Below are positions 54,025 to 61,383 of a stretch of DNA of 64,000 nt, piece after piece. This DNA comes from Arthrobacter sp. efr-133-R2A-120. GTDB lineage: Bacteria; Actinomycetota; Actinomycetes; Actinomycetales; Micrococcaceae. The position numbers were made by a program, and so were the translations under genes. Every line of letters starts with the position of its first letter. Within the stretch, counting starts at the first letter, position 1. The notes beneath the pieces are model-generated. The model did not search any database. It worked only from the letters and a program-made list of their open reading frames with translations, and was not told the DNA's origin. The stretch lies in assembly GCF_030209835.1 (NCBI RefSeq), contig NZ_JARVRF010000011.1, positions 213,004-277,003 of the forward strand. The letters run 5' to 3'.

Positions 54025-54810
54025 TCAGCGCTCCAGCACTGCGCGCAGGAAGCGTCGGGTGCGGGCCTCCTGCGGATCGCTCATGATGGCCCGGGGATCA
54101 CCCTGCTCGATGATTTTGCAATCGGCCATGACCACGAGCGTGTCGGAGACGTCGCGGGCGAACTGCATCTCGTGGGTCACCACGATCATCGTCATGCCAT
54201 CGGCGGCGAGCTCGCGCATGACGGCCAGGACTTCGAGCCCCACCTCCGGATCGAGCGCCGACGTCGGTTCATCGAAGAGCATGATGCCCGGATCCAAGGC
54301 CAGGGCGCGGGCAATGGCGATGCGCTGCTGCTGGCCGCCGGAGCATCGCCCCGGGTGCTGCGAGGCCTTCTCTTTGAGGCCCACGCGCTCAAGCAACTGC
54401 ATCGAGCGCTCGTCGGCTTCTTCCTTGCTGCGTCCGAGGACCTTCTGCTGCGGGAAGCTGATGTTCTTCAGCGCGGACATGTGCGGGAAGAGATTGAATG
54501 ACTGGAACACCATGCCCACCGTGCGCCGAAGTGCCGCGAGATCCCGGCTGCTGACGTCCTTGCCCGGCTCGATGGTGTGCTGGGCCACCTGAATGGTGCC
54601 GGAATCGGGCCGCTCCAGGAGGTTGATACACCGCAAGAAGGTGCTCTTGCCTGCGCCAGAAGGGCCGATAAGGGCAGTGACAGTCCCCGGCTGGACGTGC
54701 AGGGAAACATCATCAAGGACGACGTGGTCGCCATAGTGCTTCGAAATGTTGTCTAGCTTGATGCCGAAACGGGGAGCGATCCTGCCGTCCGCAATTTCTG
54801 AAAGGGGCAT
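54025..54810 (-). CDS. Amino-acid ABC transporter ATP-binding protein (GlnQ type)
   Basis: 261 residues from ATG 54810. Walker A GPSGAGKST (~residue 50), Q-loop VFQSFNLFPHM, signature CSGGQQQRIAIARALA (the first residues GRCSGG in place of the common LSGG), Walker B GIMLFDEPTSALDPE and H-loop VVTHEMQFA. This is the polar amino-acid subfamily. It is the first gene of the long minus-strand hydroxyproline transcript; the shared operator motif lies 61-76 bp upstream. Confidence 0.9.
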   Translation of the reverse strand: MPLSEIADGRIAPRFGIKLDNISKHYGDHVVLDDVSLHVQPGTVTALIGPSGAGKSTFLRCINLLERPDSGTIQVAQHTIEPGKDVSSRDLAALRRTVGMVFQSFNLFPHMSALKNISFPQQKVLGRSKEEADERSMQLLERVGLKEKASQHPGRCSGGQQQRIAIARALALDPGIMLFDEPTSALDPEVGLEVLAVMRELAADGMTMIVVTHEMQFARDVSDTLVVMADCKIIEQGDPRAIMSDPQEARTRRFLRAVLER

Positions 54811-54870
54811 AGTGATCTTCCATGTGGTGAGCAAGTGAAACATCGACGATGTGGTCCATGTCACGTGATA

Positions 54871-54886
54871 TGTGCAATGGTACATG
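54871..54886. promoter_or_regulatory. Hydroxyproline-cluster operator, site 2
   Basis: TGTGCAATGGTACATG, 14 of 16 bases identical to the minus-strand reading of 51707-51722. It precedes the ABC transporter ATPase gene and is the probable operator of the cluster's GntR regulator. The flanks (ATGTCACGTGATA) add further dyad symmetry. Confidence 0.6.
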
Positions 54887-55106
54887 ACACTGCGGAATAA
54901 AAGGAAGGGCTGTTTTTGGCGCCTTCGACGGATTCTCCGGAGACCCGTCTGGCCCGAACCCGCCGCCACGCGGGAGTCCGCGCAGGACCACATCAACACG
55001 CAAGTCAGCAGAGGATGACGCCGCGCCCTCCCGGGGCAATGACGCCGATGACTGCGACCCGTACCTCAGGCACCTGTTTCTCGAAGAAATCAAGGACGAC
55101 GCCGGC

Positions 55107-55418
55107 GTGCGAAGGAATTCTGTGGTCTGGAACGAGCTCCGGGCCTGCTCCGAACCTGAATTGGCGGAACCACTGTCCAGGACAACAGCGGAATGGAACC
55201 GCGCAATCGCCCAGGCCATCGCGGCCGCCGCGGAAGGCGCCGCCATTAGCAGCAGTTATCGTATCCGCATGTCCGCGGCTCGGACATACGCCGGGATCGT
55301 TCGAATCTTCACGCTGGTGGAGGGGGTCACGAATATCGACGAACGCGACGCATGCGACCTGTCGATCTGGTCCACGTTCGCCACACGTTTACCCCACGGA
55401 GACGATGGAAAACGCTGA
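55107..55418 (+). CDS. Hypothetical protein, start uncertain
   Basis: A GTG at 55107 gives 103 residues (NSVVWNELRACSEPELAEPL, WNRAIAQAIAAAAEGAAISS, RMSAARTYAGIVRIFTLVEG), with an amphipathic-helix pattern. The frame is open upstream to about 54930 (DPYLRHLFLEEIKDDAG), which also looks coding, so the true start may lie further left. I do not recognise a family and see no membrane segment. A tRNA 3' end and a terminator follow. Confidence 0.4.
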   Translation: MRRNSVVWNELRACSEPELAEPLSRTTAEWNRAIAQAIAAAAEGAAISSSYRIRMSAARTYAGIVRIFTLVEGVTNIDERDACDLSIWSTFATRLPHGDDGKR

Positions 55419-55526
55419 TATGTCACGGACCGTATGTCGCACGGAAAGCGGCTGGATTCCGCGGATTTTCAAGCCAACACTAGCCGCTGACAACCAACAA
55501 AATGTGCCGTCCCCTGGGAAGAGGTC

Positions 55527-55553
55527 AGGAGTTCGAATCTCTTTAGTTCCACA
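55527..55553 (+). other. 3' end of a tRNA gene (attachment-site-like fragment)
   Basis: T arm AGGAG-TTCGAAT-CTCTT pairs fully with one G-T, followed by the acceptor strand TAGTTCC, discriminator A and CA. No matching GGAACTA acceptor 5' strand or D and anticodon arms exist upstream, so only the 3' quarter is present. It belongs to a different tRNA from the three att-like units. Confidence 0.6.
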
Positions 55554-55555
55554 GT

Positions 55556-55610
55556 GAAGGCCCCCCGACCTGCGGAAACGCTGGGTTGGAGGGCCTTCGT
55601 CTTGCTTTTT
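55556..55610 (+). terminator. Strong rho-independent terminator
   Basis: GAAGGCCC (55556-55563) pairs with GGGCCTTC (55591-55598), extended by CCGACC/GGTTGG, around a loop of about 13 bases, and is followed by GTCTTGCTTTTTT. It sits immediately after the tRNA 3' end, as it would after a real tRNA gene. It also lies 3' of the phosphatase gene but has no T run in that direction. Confidence 0.75.
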
Positions 55611-55685
55611 TGGGGCTAGCCCGAGGTTCGAGACTAAAACCGACGGCAGTCGCCTTTGAACGTTGCTTTGGCGACGCTGATCGGC

Positions 55686-57314
55686 TTAGCCTCGGCCCTT
55701 GTTCCCGTTGCCGCCTTGTTGGTGTGAATCGGACCGTGGCCGCTGGAGCGTGAAGGATTCGAAGGATGCGAGCTGTCCTTGGGGACCGGTTACGTTGTAG
55801 TACGTGACCTCCATCTTCGTTGTCCCTCCGGGTTCGGTGCCGGGGTCGACGCTGAAGGCCGCGAAACCATAGGAGTTCGCGGCATCGCGCTTTGCCGACC
55901 ACGGAGCGTCTTCCTGGACGTAGACCGGTGGCCGCTTATTTGTTGTGGGGTCGGGTACGCCAACGCTCGTGATGACACGGCATGAGGGAGGGTTGTAGAA
56001 CAACTGGTTCGATGGCACGGACGTTCCGCCCCCGCCCAGGACCATGTGCACCGTCCCTTTGGTGGTATCGATGACGTCGGTGTGCGTGTCCGCCGGAATC
56101 GGAGTCAGCGTTGCGTTGGCTTGTTGGCCGTGGATCGGGTGGGAGCGTTCGTAGTGGTGCTCGTGCCCGCAGACAACCAGATCCACGCCGTACTTGTCGA
56201 ACAGCGGCACCCATTCCTGCCGGATGCCCAGGTCGGCTCCGTTGAAGGATCCTGCCGTGCTGATGACAACCTGGTGCATGCAGACGACCACCCAGTCGAT
56301 GTCCCTATCCGACCTTGCCGCGCTGAGTTCATTTTCGAGCCAGGTTTTCTGGGCGCCCTTCGAGTAGCCCCTGACGTAGCTGTTGCCGCCGTCCTGGTAG
56401 CAGACATCGTCGTTGGCGAGGCTGATGACCCGTACTGAACCTGCGGTGAAGGAGTACCAGAGGCCGCGGGTGAGGTCGGTCTGCCCCGGCTGCGGCGGGA
56501 CGGAGAAGTACGTCTGGTAGGCGGCATACCCGATCGGACCGTTGCCCAGTTCGTTCTCGTGGTTTCCTGCGGCGGGCATCCAAGGCCGGTGACGGGCGCT
56601 GCGTGAGTTGTTGTCCCAGAAGTCGGTCCAGGTCCGCACCCGGTTCTCCGAGATATTGGCGTAGCAGAGATCGCCATTGAACAGGTGGAACAGAGGCTGG
56701 ACGCGTTCGACGCCGGCCGGCATGTCACCGGCAGCAGGGGAACCGAGGTTGTCGTTGACCCATTGCTGCGTTCCTGACCCGGAGCTGGACTTCTTTCCGA
56801 GCGTGGGGGTGCCTTGATCGCCGAAGCTTGTGAAGGTGAATTCTCCGCGTCCGCGCGGACCCGTACGGAAAGAACCAAACTCTGGCTGCGCGCCGTCGTG
56901 AATGGCTGCATACACATAGTCATGGGATGGATCGAGCTCGGTGAGTTTCGCGTGATAGGCATATACCTTCTGGCCGGATTTGGCGTCGACGTAGCTGGTT
57001 TCTACCGCGTCCTGGCTCCGTCCGTAACTTCCGTCGGTTTCGCCGAGCATCGCCCGGGCCTGCTTTACGGGCTGCAAGGTGTGCCACGACACCACAACTT
57101 CGCTGGATGCATCGGTACCGAACTGCAGATGCAGTCCGTTCACCACCGGGGTGGTCAGCGGGTCGCCGACGGCAGAGGGCAACATCGCCTTGTTGTCAGC
57201 AGCTGACGCCGGGGTTGCGCCTGCCAAAACGGCGACGGCGCTGGCGGCTCCGGCAGCCGTGAAGAAGCCGCGGCGCGAGAGTCCAGTTCTAAAGAGTTCC
57301 TTGTCATCAGTCAT
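55686..57314 (-). CDS. Tat-exported purple acid phosphatase/metallophosphoesterase
   Basis: 542 residues from ATG 57314. The Tat signal has the twin Arg in LSRRGFFTAAGAASAVAVLA and a cleavage site near TPASA. A fibronectin-like N-terminal domain (LHLQFGTDASSEVVVSWHTL) precedes the metallophosphatase core: FTSFGDQG, FNGDLCYANI, MPAAGNHENELG, VVVCMHQVVIS, VVCGHEHHYERSHP. These carry the dinuclear metal ligands of purple acid phosphatases. The C-terminus is a beta domain plus a short Gly/Asn tail. It releases phosphate outside the cell. No pho genes are adjacent, so it is a single-gene unit. Confidence 0.9.
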   Translation of the reverse strand: MTDDKELFRTGLSRRGFFTAAGAASAVAVLAGATPASAADNKAMLPSAVGDPLTTPVVNGLHLQFGTDASSEVVVSWHTLQPVKQARAMLGETDGSYGRSQDAVETSYVDAKSGQKVYAYHAKLTELDPSHDYVYAAIHDGAQPEFGSFRTGPRGRGEFTFTSFGDQGTPTLGKKSSSGSGTQQWVNDNLGSPAAGDMPAGVERVQPLFHLFNGDLCYANISENRVRTWTDFWDNNSRSARHRPWMPAAGNHENELGNGPIGYAAYQTYFSVPPQPGQTDLTRGLWYSFTAGSVRVISLANDDVCYQDGGNSYVRGYSKGAQKTWLENELSAARSDRDIDWVVVCMHQVVISTAGSFNGADLGIRQEWVPLFDKYGVDLVVCGHEHHYERSHPIHGQQANATLTPIPADTHTDVIDTTKGTVHMVLGGGGTSVPSNQLFYNPPSCRVITSVGVPDPTTNKRPPVYVQEDAPWSAKRDAANSYGFAAFSVDPGTEPGGTTKMEVTYYNVTGPQGQLASFESFTLQRPRSDSHQQGGNGNKGRG

Positions 57315-57433
57315 GGATTCAGCTTGGTGCGGCGCCGAGGCGAGACAGTGAAAACTGTCCAAGCGGCGAGTCACCGACAAATTAATTCTTGGTTACCCCG
57401 TTCACCCACCGGCGGTCAAGACACAGGACGGGC

Positions 57434-57853
57434 GCCGCCGCGAGATCAGTGAGGGCCTGGATTTCGTGATGAGGCATGACGCGGAGCTGCTCAAGCGCCT
57501 TGAGGATGCATGAGTTCGTACCTCGAGATCGAGGATGCCCTGCAGGTGATAGAGCGGTACGGTTTCCACATCCGTGACGTCGAGCTGCTCGCCTCGACTT
57601 TGGCGCGCCCGGCAACGACGGTCATGGGCACTGACGCCTATCCTCACTTGCCATGAATGCGGCAGCGCTGCTGCTCGAGTCCGTGGCGAGGTTTCATTCG
57701 CTCATCGACGGCAACAAACGCACCGCCTGGACGCTCATGGTCCTGCTGTTGTGGATCAATGGCTACCGGCACGACTTCAACCCCGACGAGGGTTTCGACC
57801 TGGTATTGGGCGTGGCCGCCGGCGACATCGATTGCAGCGCAACGCCGTTCTGA
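57434..57853 (+). pseudogene. Doc-type toxin (Fic fold) with antitoxin tail, frameshifted
   Basis: 57434-57509 ends an antitoxin-like frame (EISEGLDFVMRHDAELLKRL), whose stop overlaps ATG 57507. That ATG opens MSSYLEIEDALQVIERYGFH, IRDVELLASTLARPATTVMG, TDAYPHLP and a premature TGA. One frame over, from 57653, the gene continues MNAAALLLESVARFHSLIDG and NKRTAWTLMVLLLWINGYRH. The HxxxDGNKR motif (HSLIDGNKR here) is that of Doc toxins. Loss of one base before 57653 split the toxin, and the antitoxin lacks its DNA-binding half, so the pair is dead. Confidence 0.72.
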
Positions 57854-58014
57854 TCGAGAAACATCTGATTCGACGGTAGATGCTGCGAAGCCGTTTCCGA
57901 GACTACGCGTCCGACATCATCTTTTGACCAGGCGTGGCTGGCCCTTCGGGTCCTAGGATCAGCTGGCCCCCTTCCATGGGGACGGGGCTGTTGTGCCGTG
58001 GCTATAGTCGAAGG

Positions 58015-58998
58015 ATGAAGCAGCGAGTATTGGGCAAGACGGGGCGGTCCGTCTCCGTTGTGGGGCTGGGCACATGGCAGCTCGGTGCCGACTGGGGCAA
58101 CGTGGATCCGAAGGAAGCCAACGCCATCCTGGAAGCCGCAGTGGATTCGGGGGTGACCTTCTTCGATACCGCCGACGTCTACGGCGACGGGCGGAGCGAG
58201 CAAACCATCGGGAAGTACCTCGCAGCGAACCCCGGACTGGACATAACCGTCGCTACCAAAATCGGGCGGCGCCTGGAACAGATACCGGAGAACTACACAC
58301 TGGCCAACTTCCGGCAGTGGGTTGACCGTTCCCGGCGGAACCTCCGGACGGAGTGCCTGGACCTGGTGCAGCTGCACTGCCCGCCGACCCCGGTTTATAG
58401 CCGCCCGGAAGTCTACGATGCGCTGGAGACGCTCGTCGGTGAAGGCGCAATCAAGGACTACGGCGTCAGCGTTGAGCGGACCGATGAAGCACTCGAAGCC
58501 ATCAAACACGGCACGGTCACCGTCCAGATCATTCTGAACGCGTTCAGACACAAACCCTTGGACGAGGTCCTGCCGGCGGCGAAGAATGCCGGAGTCGGCA
58601 TCATCGCCAGGGTCCCTCTGGCCTCCGGCCTGCTCTCGGGCAAGTATTCCAAGGACACAGTCTTTGCCGAAAATGACCACCGGAAATACAACCGGAACGG
58701 CGCAGTATTCGACGTCGGAGAGACCTTCTCCGGAGTTGACTTTGAACAAGGCCTCAAAGCGGTGGAAGAATTCAAAAAGCTTGTCCCCACCGGAGCAACG
58801 ACAGCCCAAGCGGCCATCGCCTGGATCGCGGCACAAGGCGGGGTCAGCACCGTCATACCAGGTGCCCGAAGCCCCGAACAAGCCCGCTCCAACGCTGCCT
58901 CCATCCAAATACTGGACCACCTGGGCCCCGACTTCGAGAACAGCGTGAGGGAAATCTACGACGCGTACTTCCGCGAGATGATCCATTCACGCTGGTAG
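58015..58998 (+). CDS. Aldo/keto reductase
   Basis: 327 residues from ATG 58015 after AAGG; the frame upstream is open but uncharacteristic. KTGRSVSVVGLGTWQLGADW starts the barrel. The catalytic tetrad is visible in FFDTADVYGDG (Asp, Tyr; ~residue 48), ATKIGRR (Lys) and DLVQLHCPP (His; ~residue 117). The C-terminal STVIPGARSPEQARSNAAS binds NADPH. It resembles the YajO/Tas-like and L-glyceraldehyde reductase-like bacterial subgroup. Physiological substrate unknown. It is a single gene with no operon partners. Confidence 0.88.
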   Translation: MKQRVLGKTGRSVSVVGLGTWQLGADWGNVDPKEANAILEAAVDSGVTFFDTADVYGDGRSEQTIGKYLAANPGLDITVATKIGRRLEQIPENYTLANFRQWVDRSRRNLRTECLDLVQLHCPPTPVYSRPEVYDALETLVGEGAIKDYGVSVERTDEALEAIKHGTVTVQIILNAFRHKPLDEVLPAAKNAGVGIIARVPLASGLLSGKYSKDTVFAENDHRKYNRNGAVFDVGETFSGVDFEQGLKAVEEFKKLVPTGATTAQAAIAWIAAQGGVSTVIPGARSPEQARSNAASIQILDHLGPDFENSVREIYDAYFREMIHSRW

Positions 58999-59167
58999 CC
59001 CCGGAAAGCCATGTCCTTTCGGTCCACCCCGAAGGGCCACCCCCGAAGGGCCGTGACCGTCGACGCCGGTTCTCAACCGATCGCTATCCCTGCCGCATTC
59101 GGCCGGCTATTCGTTCAACCGCTACTCCGCATGTACTGGCAGTTAGGGACGGCGATAGGGTTGGTGC

Positions 59168-59599
59168 ATGAGCGCACCGGATACTACACACGACTGGCGG
59201 CCCCTGTGGGCACGGCTCAACGAGGGCGAGGAAACATTTCCCGTCGGCGTCCTGATGACCGCGCCGCCGGGCGAGGTCAACAGCGCGCCACCGCTCGAGT
59301 CCGAGTACGGCGTGTTCGAGGCACCCTTGGAGGATTACGACGTCGTGGAGCTGACCCGCTTCGACCGCCCCTTGGCGCGGGGCCGGGTGGTGTTCGGCGA
59401 TGGTTTCGCTGTGGTGGGCCCGGTGCGCCCAGTGGACGGCGACGCGGTGGCGCTCGATCACGAGGCCGTGGTTCTGGCCCGCCTGGCGGAGGAAGCCTTC
59501 GTCGAAGGCGCGGATGTCGTCTATGCGCCTGTCGACGCCGGGGCGGCGGAACGGTACGAGGCCCTCGGCTGGACTCGGGCGGGCGAACTGGCCCCCTAG
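59168..59599 (+). CDS. Hypothetical protein with GNAT-like C-terminus
   Basis: 143 residues, MSAPDTTHDWRPLWARLNEG... The last segment (VLARLAEEAFVEGADVVYAP, AGAAERYEALGWTRAGEL) looks like the end of an acetyltransferase fold (ALGW.R.GEL), but the acetyl-CoA-binding QxxGxG motif is missing. The N-terminal half (ESEYGVFEAPLEDYDVVELT) is acidic. It may be a degenerate or specialised member; assignment is tentative. Confidence 0.55.
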   Translation: MSAPDTTHDWRPLWARLNEGEETFPVGVLMTAPPGEVNSAPPLESEYGVFEAPLEDYDVVELTRFDRPLARGRVVFGDGFAVVGPVRPVDGDAVALDHEAVVLARLAEEAFVEGADVVYAPVDAGAAERYEALGWTRAGELAP

Positions 59600-59687
59600 G
59601 AGCAATGCCGCTTGCTCAGAGCTCGCTTGTGCCAAATTTTCGGCATGGCGCGTAGCGGCTGAATTGACTGCAGTGGCGCAAAAATGA

Positions 59688-59770
59688 GGGTGCCACAATG
59701 TGCACACACCCGGGGTTGCACTGGGCTGTACTGGGCATATTTTCTGTAGTTTCGTGTGTTTTCAGCGGTC
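59688..59770. repeat. Partial fourth copy of the att-like unit
   Basis: GGTGCCACAATGTGCACAC aligns with the palindrome of copy 3 (one arm diverged). After it, TACTGGGCATATTTTCTG matches TACTCGGCATGTTTTCGG of copy 3 at a similar distance. The tRNA core and half-site are missing. This marks an old or abortive insertion point outside the main island. Confidence 0.55.
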
Positions 59771-59811
59771 GGAAGACGGAGCCGTCCGAAGAGATGACGG
59801 ATCCGTCTTCC
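59771..59811. repeat. Long interrupted hairpin
   Basis: GGAAGACGGA (59771-59780) pairs with TCCGTCTTCC (59802-59811), with an inner CCGTC/GACGG stem and a 9-base loop. No T run follows on either side, so it is not a standard terminator. It directly follows the partial att-like repeat. Nothing else was seen in 59812-59967. Confidence 0.65.
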
Positions 59812-59967
59812 GCTGGTGGTAAAGCGGTCCAGGAATGCCTGCACCGGTCGCAGCGCTAGTGCCCGGCGAGTCGTGGGTGCCTTGGTTCACGCTGTCCCGG
59901 GCCTGAGCATAGGGATCTGACATGCCAGCGGCGAACGCTTCCAGTGAGGTCTAGCAGCTGGAAGCGG

Positions 59968-61383
59968 TTAGGCATCGATCACCAAGTCGGTTCGTGCCGT
60001 GGAGCAGCAGGGCAGGAACTTGCCCGCATCGATTTCGCGTGCCCGGATCCCGCCCTGGTGGTTCATCTCGACCTCCCCGGAAAGCTTGACGACCTTGCAG
60101 GAGCCGCACATGCCTTCCTTGCAGTTGGCGCCGATCCTGACGCCCGCGCGCTGGGCCGCCCCGAGGATGTGTTCGGTGGGGTCGATCCGCACATTGATGC
60201 CAGTGCGCATGAAGGACAGGGTGAGGCTTCCCGTTCCCACCGTGTCGAAGCTCGAGGCATCCGGTGCGTCGACCTCCGGCGCCGTCCCGGAGCCGTCTTC
60301 GGGAGCTTCGGAACCGGGTCCGTCGGGGTCGGCGGTTTCCAGCGGCAGGCCCGTGGCCTGCAGGGTTCCATCGGCGTCGTAGCCTGGCTCGTAGAGCCCG
60401 AACGCGGTGGGCTGGCTTTCGTAGTAGTCCTCGGCGGAATCGGCGATTTCTTCGGCGATTTCCTCCGCAATGTCCACTGCAAACGCGAGCTCCGCCTGGT
60501 ATTCAAGGAGCGTCTGGCGATCTCCCGAGAAGAATTCCATATAGATGGAGGTGTCGTCGACGCCGACCTTCTTGAGGAGCTCGGTCGCGGTGTTCAGGTA
60601 ACCCTCGGGGCCGCAGGCATAGACCTGGCGGCCGTTGGCGTCGGGGGCCACCTCGTCGAGCATGACCGCCGTCAGCCTTCCGGTGAGCCCTTCCCATCCC
60701 TCGGGTTTGCTGCGGTCGCCCAGGGAGTAGAAGACCTTGACGCGCGAATCCACGGAGGCGATGTAGGCCAGCTCCTGGTGGAAGGCAAAGCCTCCGGCCT
60801 CCGCTCCGTGATAGAGCACCACAACATCGGCCTGTCCGGGCAGTGAGTGGATGGTCCGCACCATGGACATGATGGGGGTGATGCCTGCGCCGGCGGCCAG
60901 CAAGAGATACCGCGCCCGCCGGTCGGCATCCGGCAAGTGGAATGCGCCGACCGGTCCGAGCATCTCGAGCACAGTGCCGGGTTTGACGTTCTCGTGCACC
61001 CACGGTGAGACGAGTCCCGCGGGGTCGCGTTTGACGCTGATGCTGAAGGTCCAAGGCTGAGTGGGGGAACTGGACAGCGAGTAGCTGCGGTCCACCGGAT
61101 CCTGGTCCTCGCCGTTCACCGGAAAAGCGATATTTACATACTGGCCCGCACGGAACGCCAGGGGCGCACCGTCGCAGCGGCGGAACACGAAGGTCATCAA
61201 GCCGCCCGCCTCGGGAACGGTCTCGACACATTCGGCCATGAACTCCTGTGGATGCCAGGGGCCCAGCGCACGGGCAGCACGGGCGGGTGCCTCGGTGCTG
61301 CCCATGACCCTGTTCCACGGCATCTCAAGACCGCGAATGCGCTGTGGTTCCTGGATGGCCGTCTCAGTGAGGAGTTCAATCAT
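59968..61383 (-). CDS. gbcB: Ferredoxin reductase component of Rieske N-demethylase (GbcB-like)
   Basis: 471 residues. FNR-type FAD/NAD module: DRSYSLSSSP (FAD, ~residue 99), LLLAAGAGITPIMSM (~residue 165), YACGPEGYL (~residue 257). The C-terminal plant-type ferredoxin has CKEGMCGSCKVV and a final Cys in FLPCCS. The two are joined by an unusually long acidic linker (AEEIAEEIADSAEDYYESQ, then a Pro/Asp/Gly-rich stretch, ~residues 300-375), which GbcB proteins usually lack. It passes NAD(P)H electrons to the oxygenase encoded just upstream (ATGA overlap). Symbol by similarity to glycine betaine monooxygenase; related amine demethylases cannot be excluded. Confidence 0.82.
   Translation of the reverse strand: MIELLTETAIQEPQRIRGLEMPWNRVMGSTEAPARAARALGPWHPQEFMAECVETVPEAGGLMTFVFRRCDGAPLAFRAGQYVNIAFPVNGEDQDPVDRSYSLSSSPTQPWTFSISVKRDPAGLVSPWVHENVKPGTVLEMLGPVGAFHLPDADRRARYLLLAAGAGITPIMSMVRTIHSLPGQADVVVLYHGAEAGGFAFHQELAYIASVDSRVKVFYSLGDRSKPEGWEGLTGRLTAVMLDEVAPDANGRQVYACGPEGYLNTATELLKKVGVDDTSIYMEFFSGDRQTLLEYQAELAFAVDIAEEIAEEIADSAEDYYESQPTAFGLYEPGYDADGTLQATGLPLETADPDGPGSEAPEDGSGTAPEVDAPDASSFDTVGTGSLTLSFMRTGINVRIDPTEHILGAAQRAGVRIGANCKEGMCGSCKVVKLSGEVEMNHQGGIRAREIDAGKFLPCCSTARTDLVIDA

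Noticed and set aside
59771..59811. Rho-independent terminator
   Set aside because: The stem is strong, but neither side has a T run; recorded as a hairpin repeat only.
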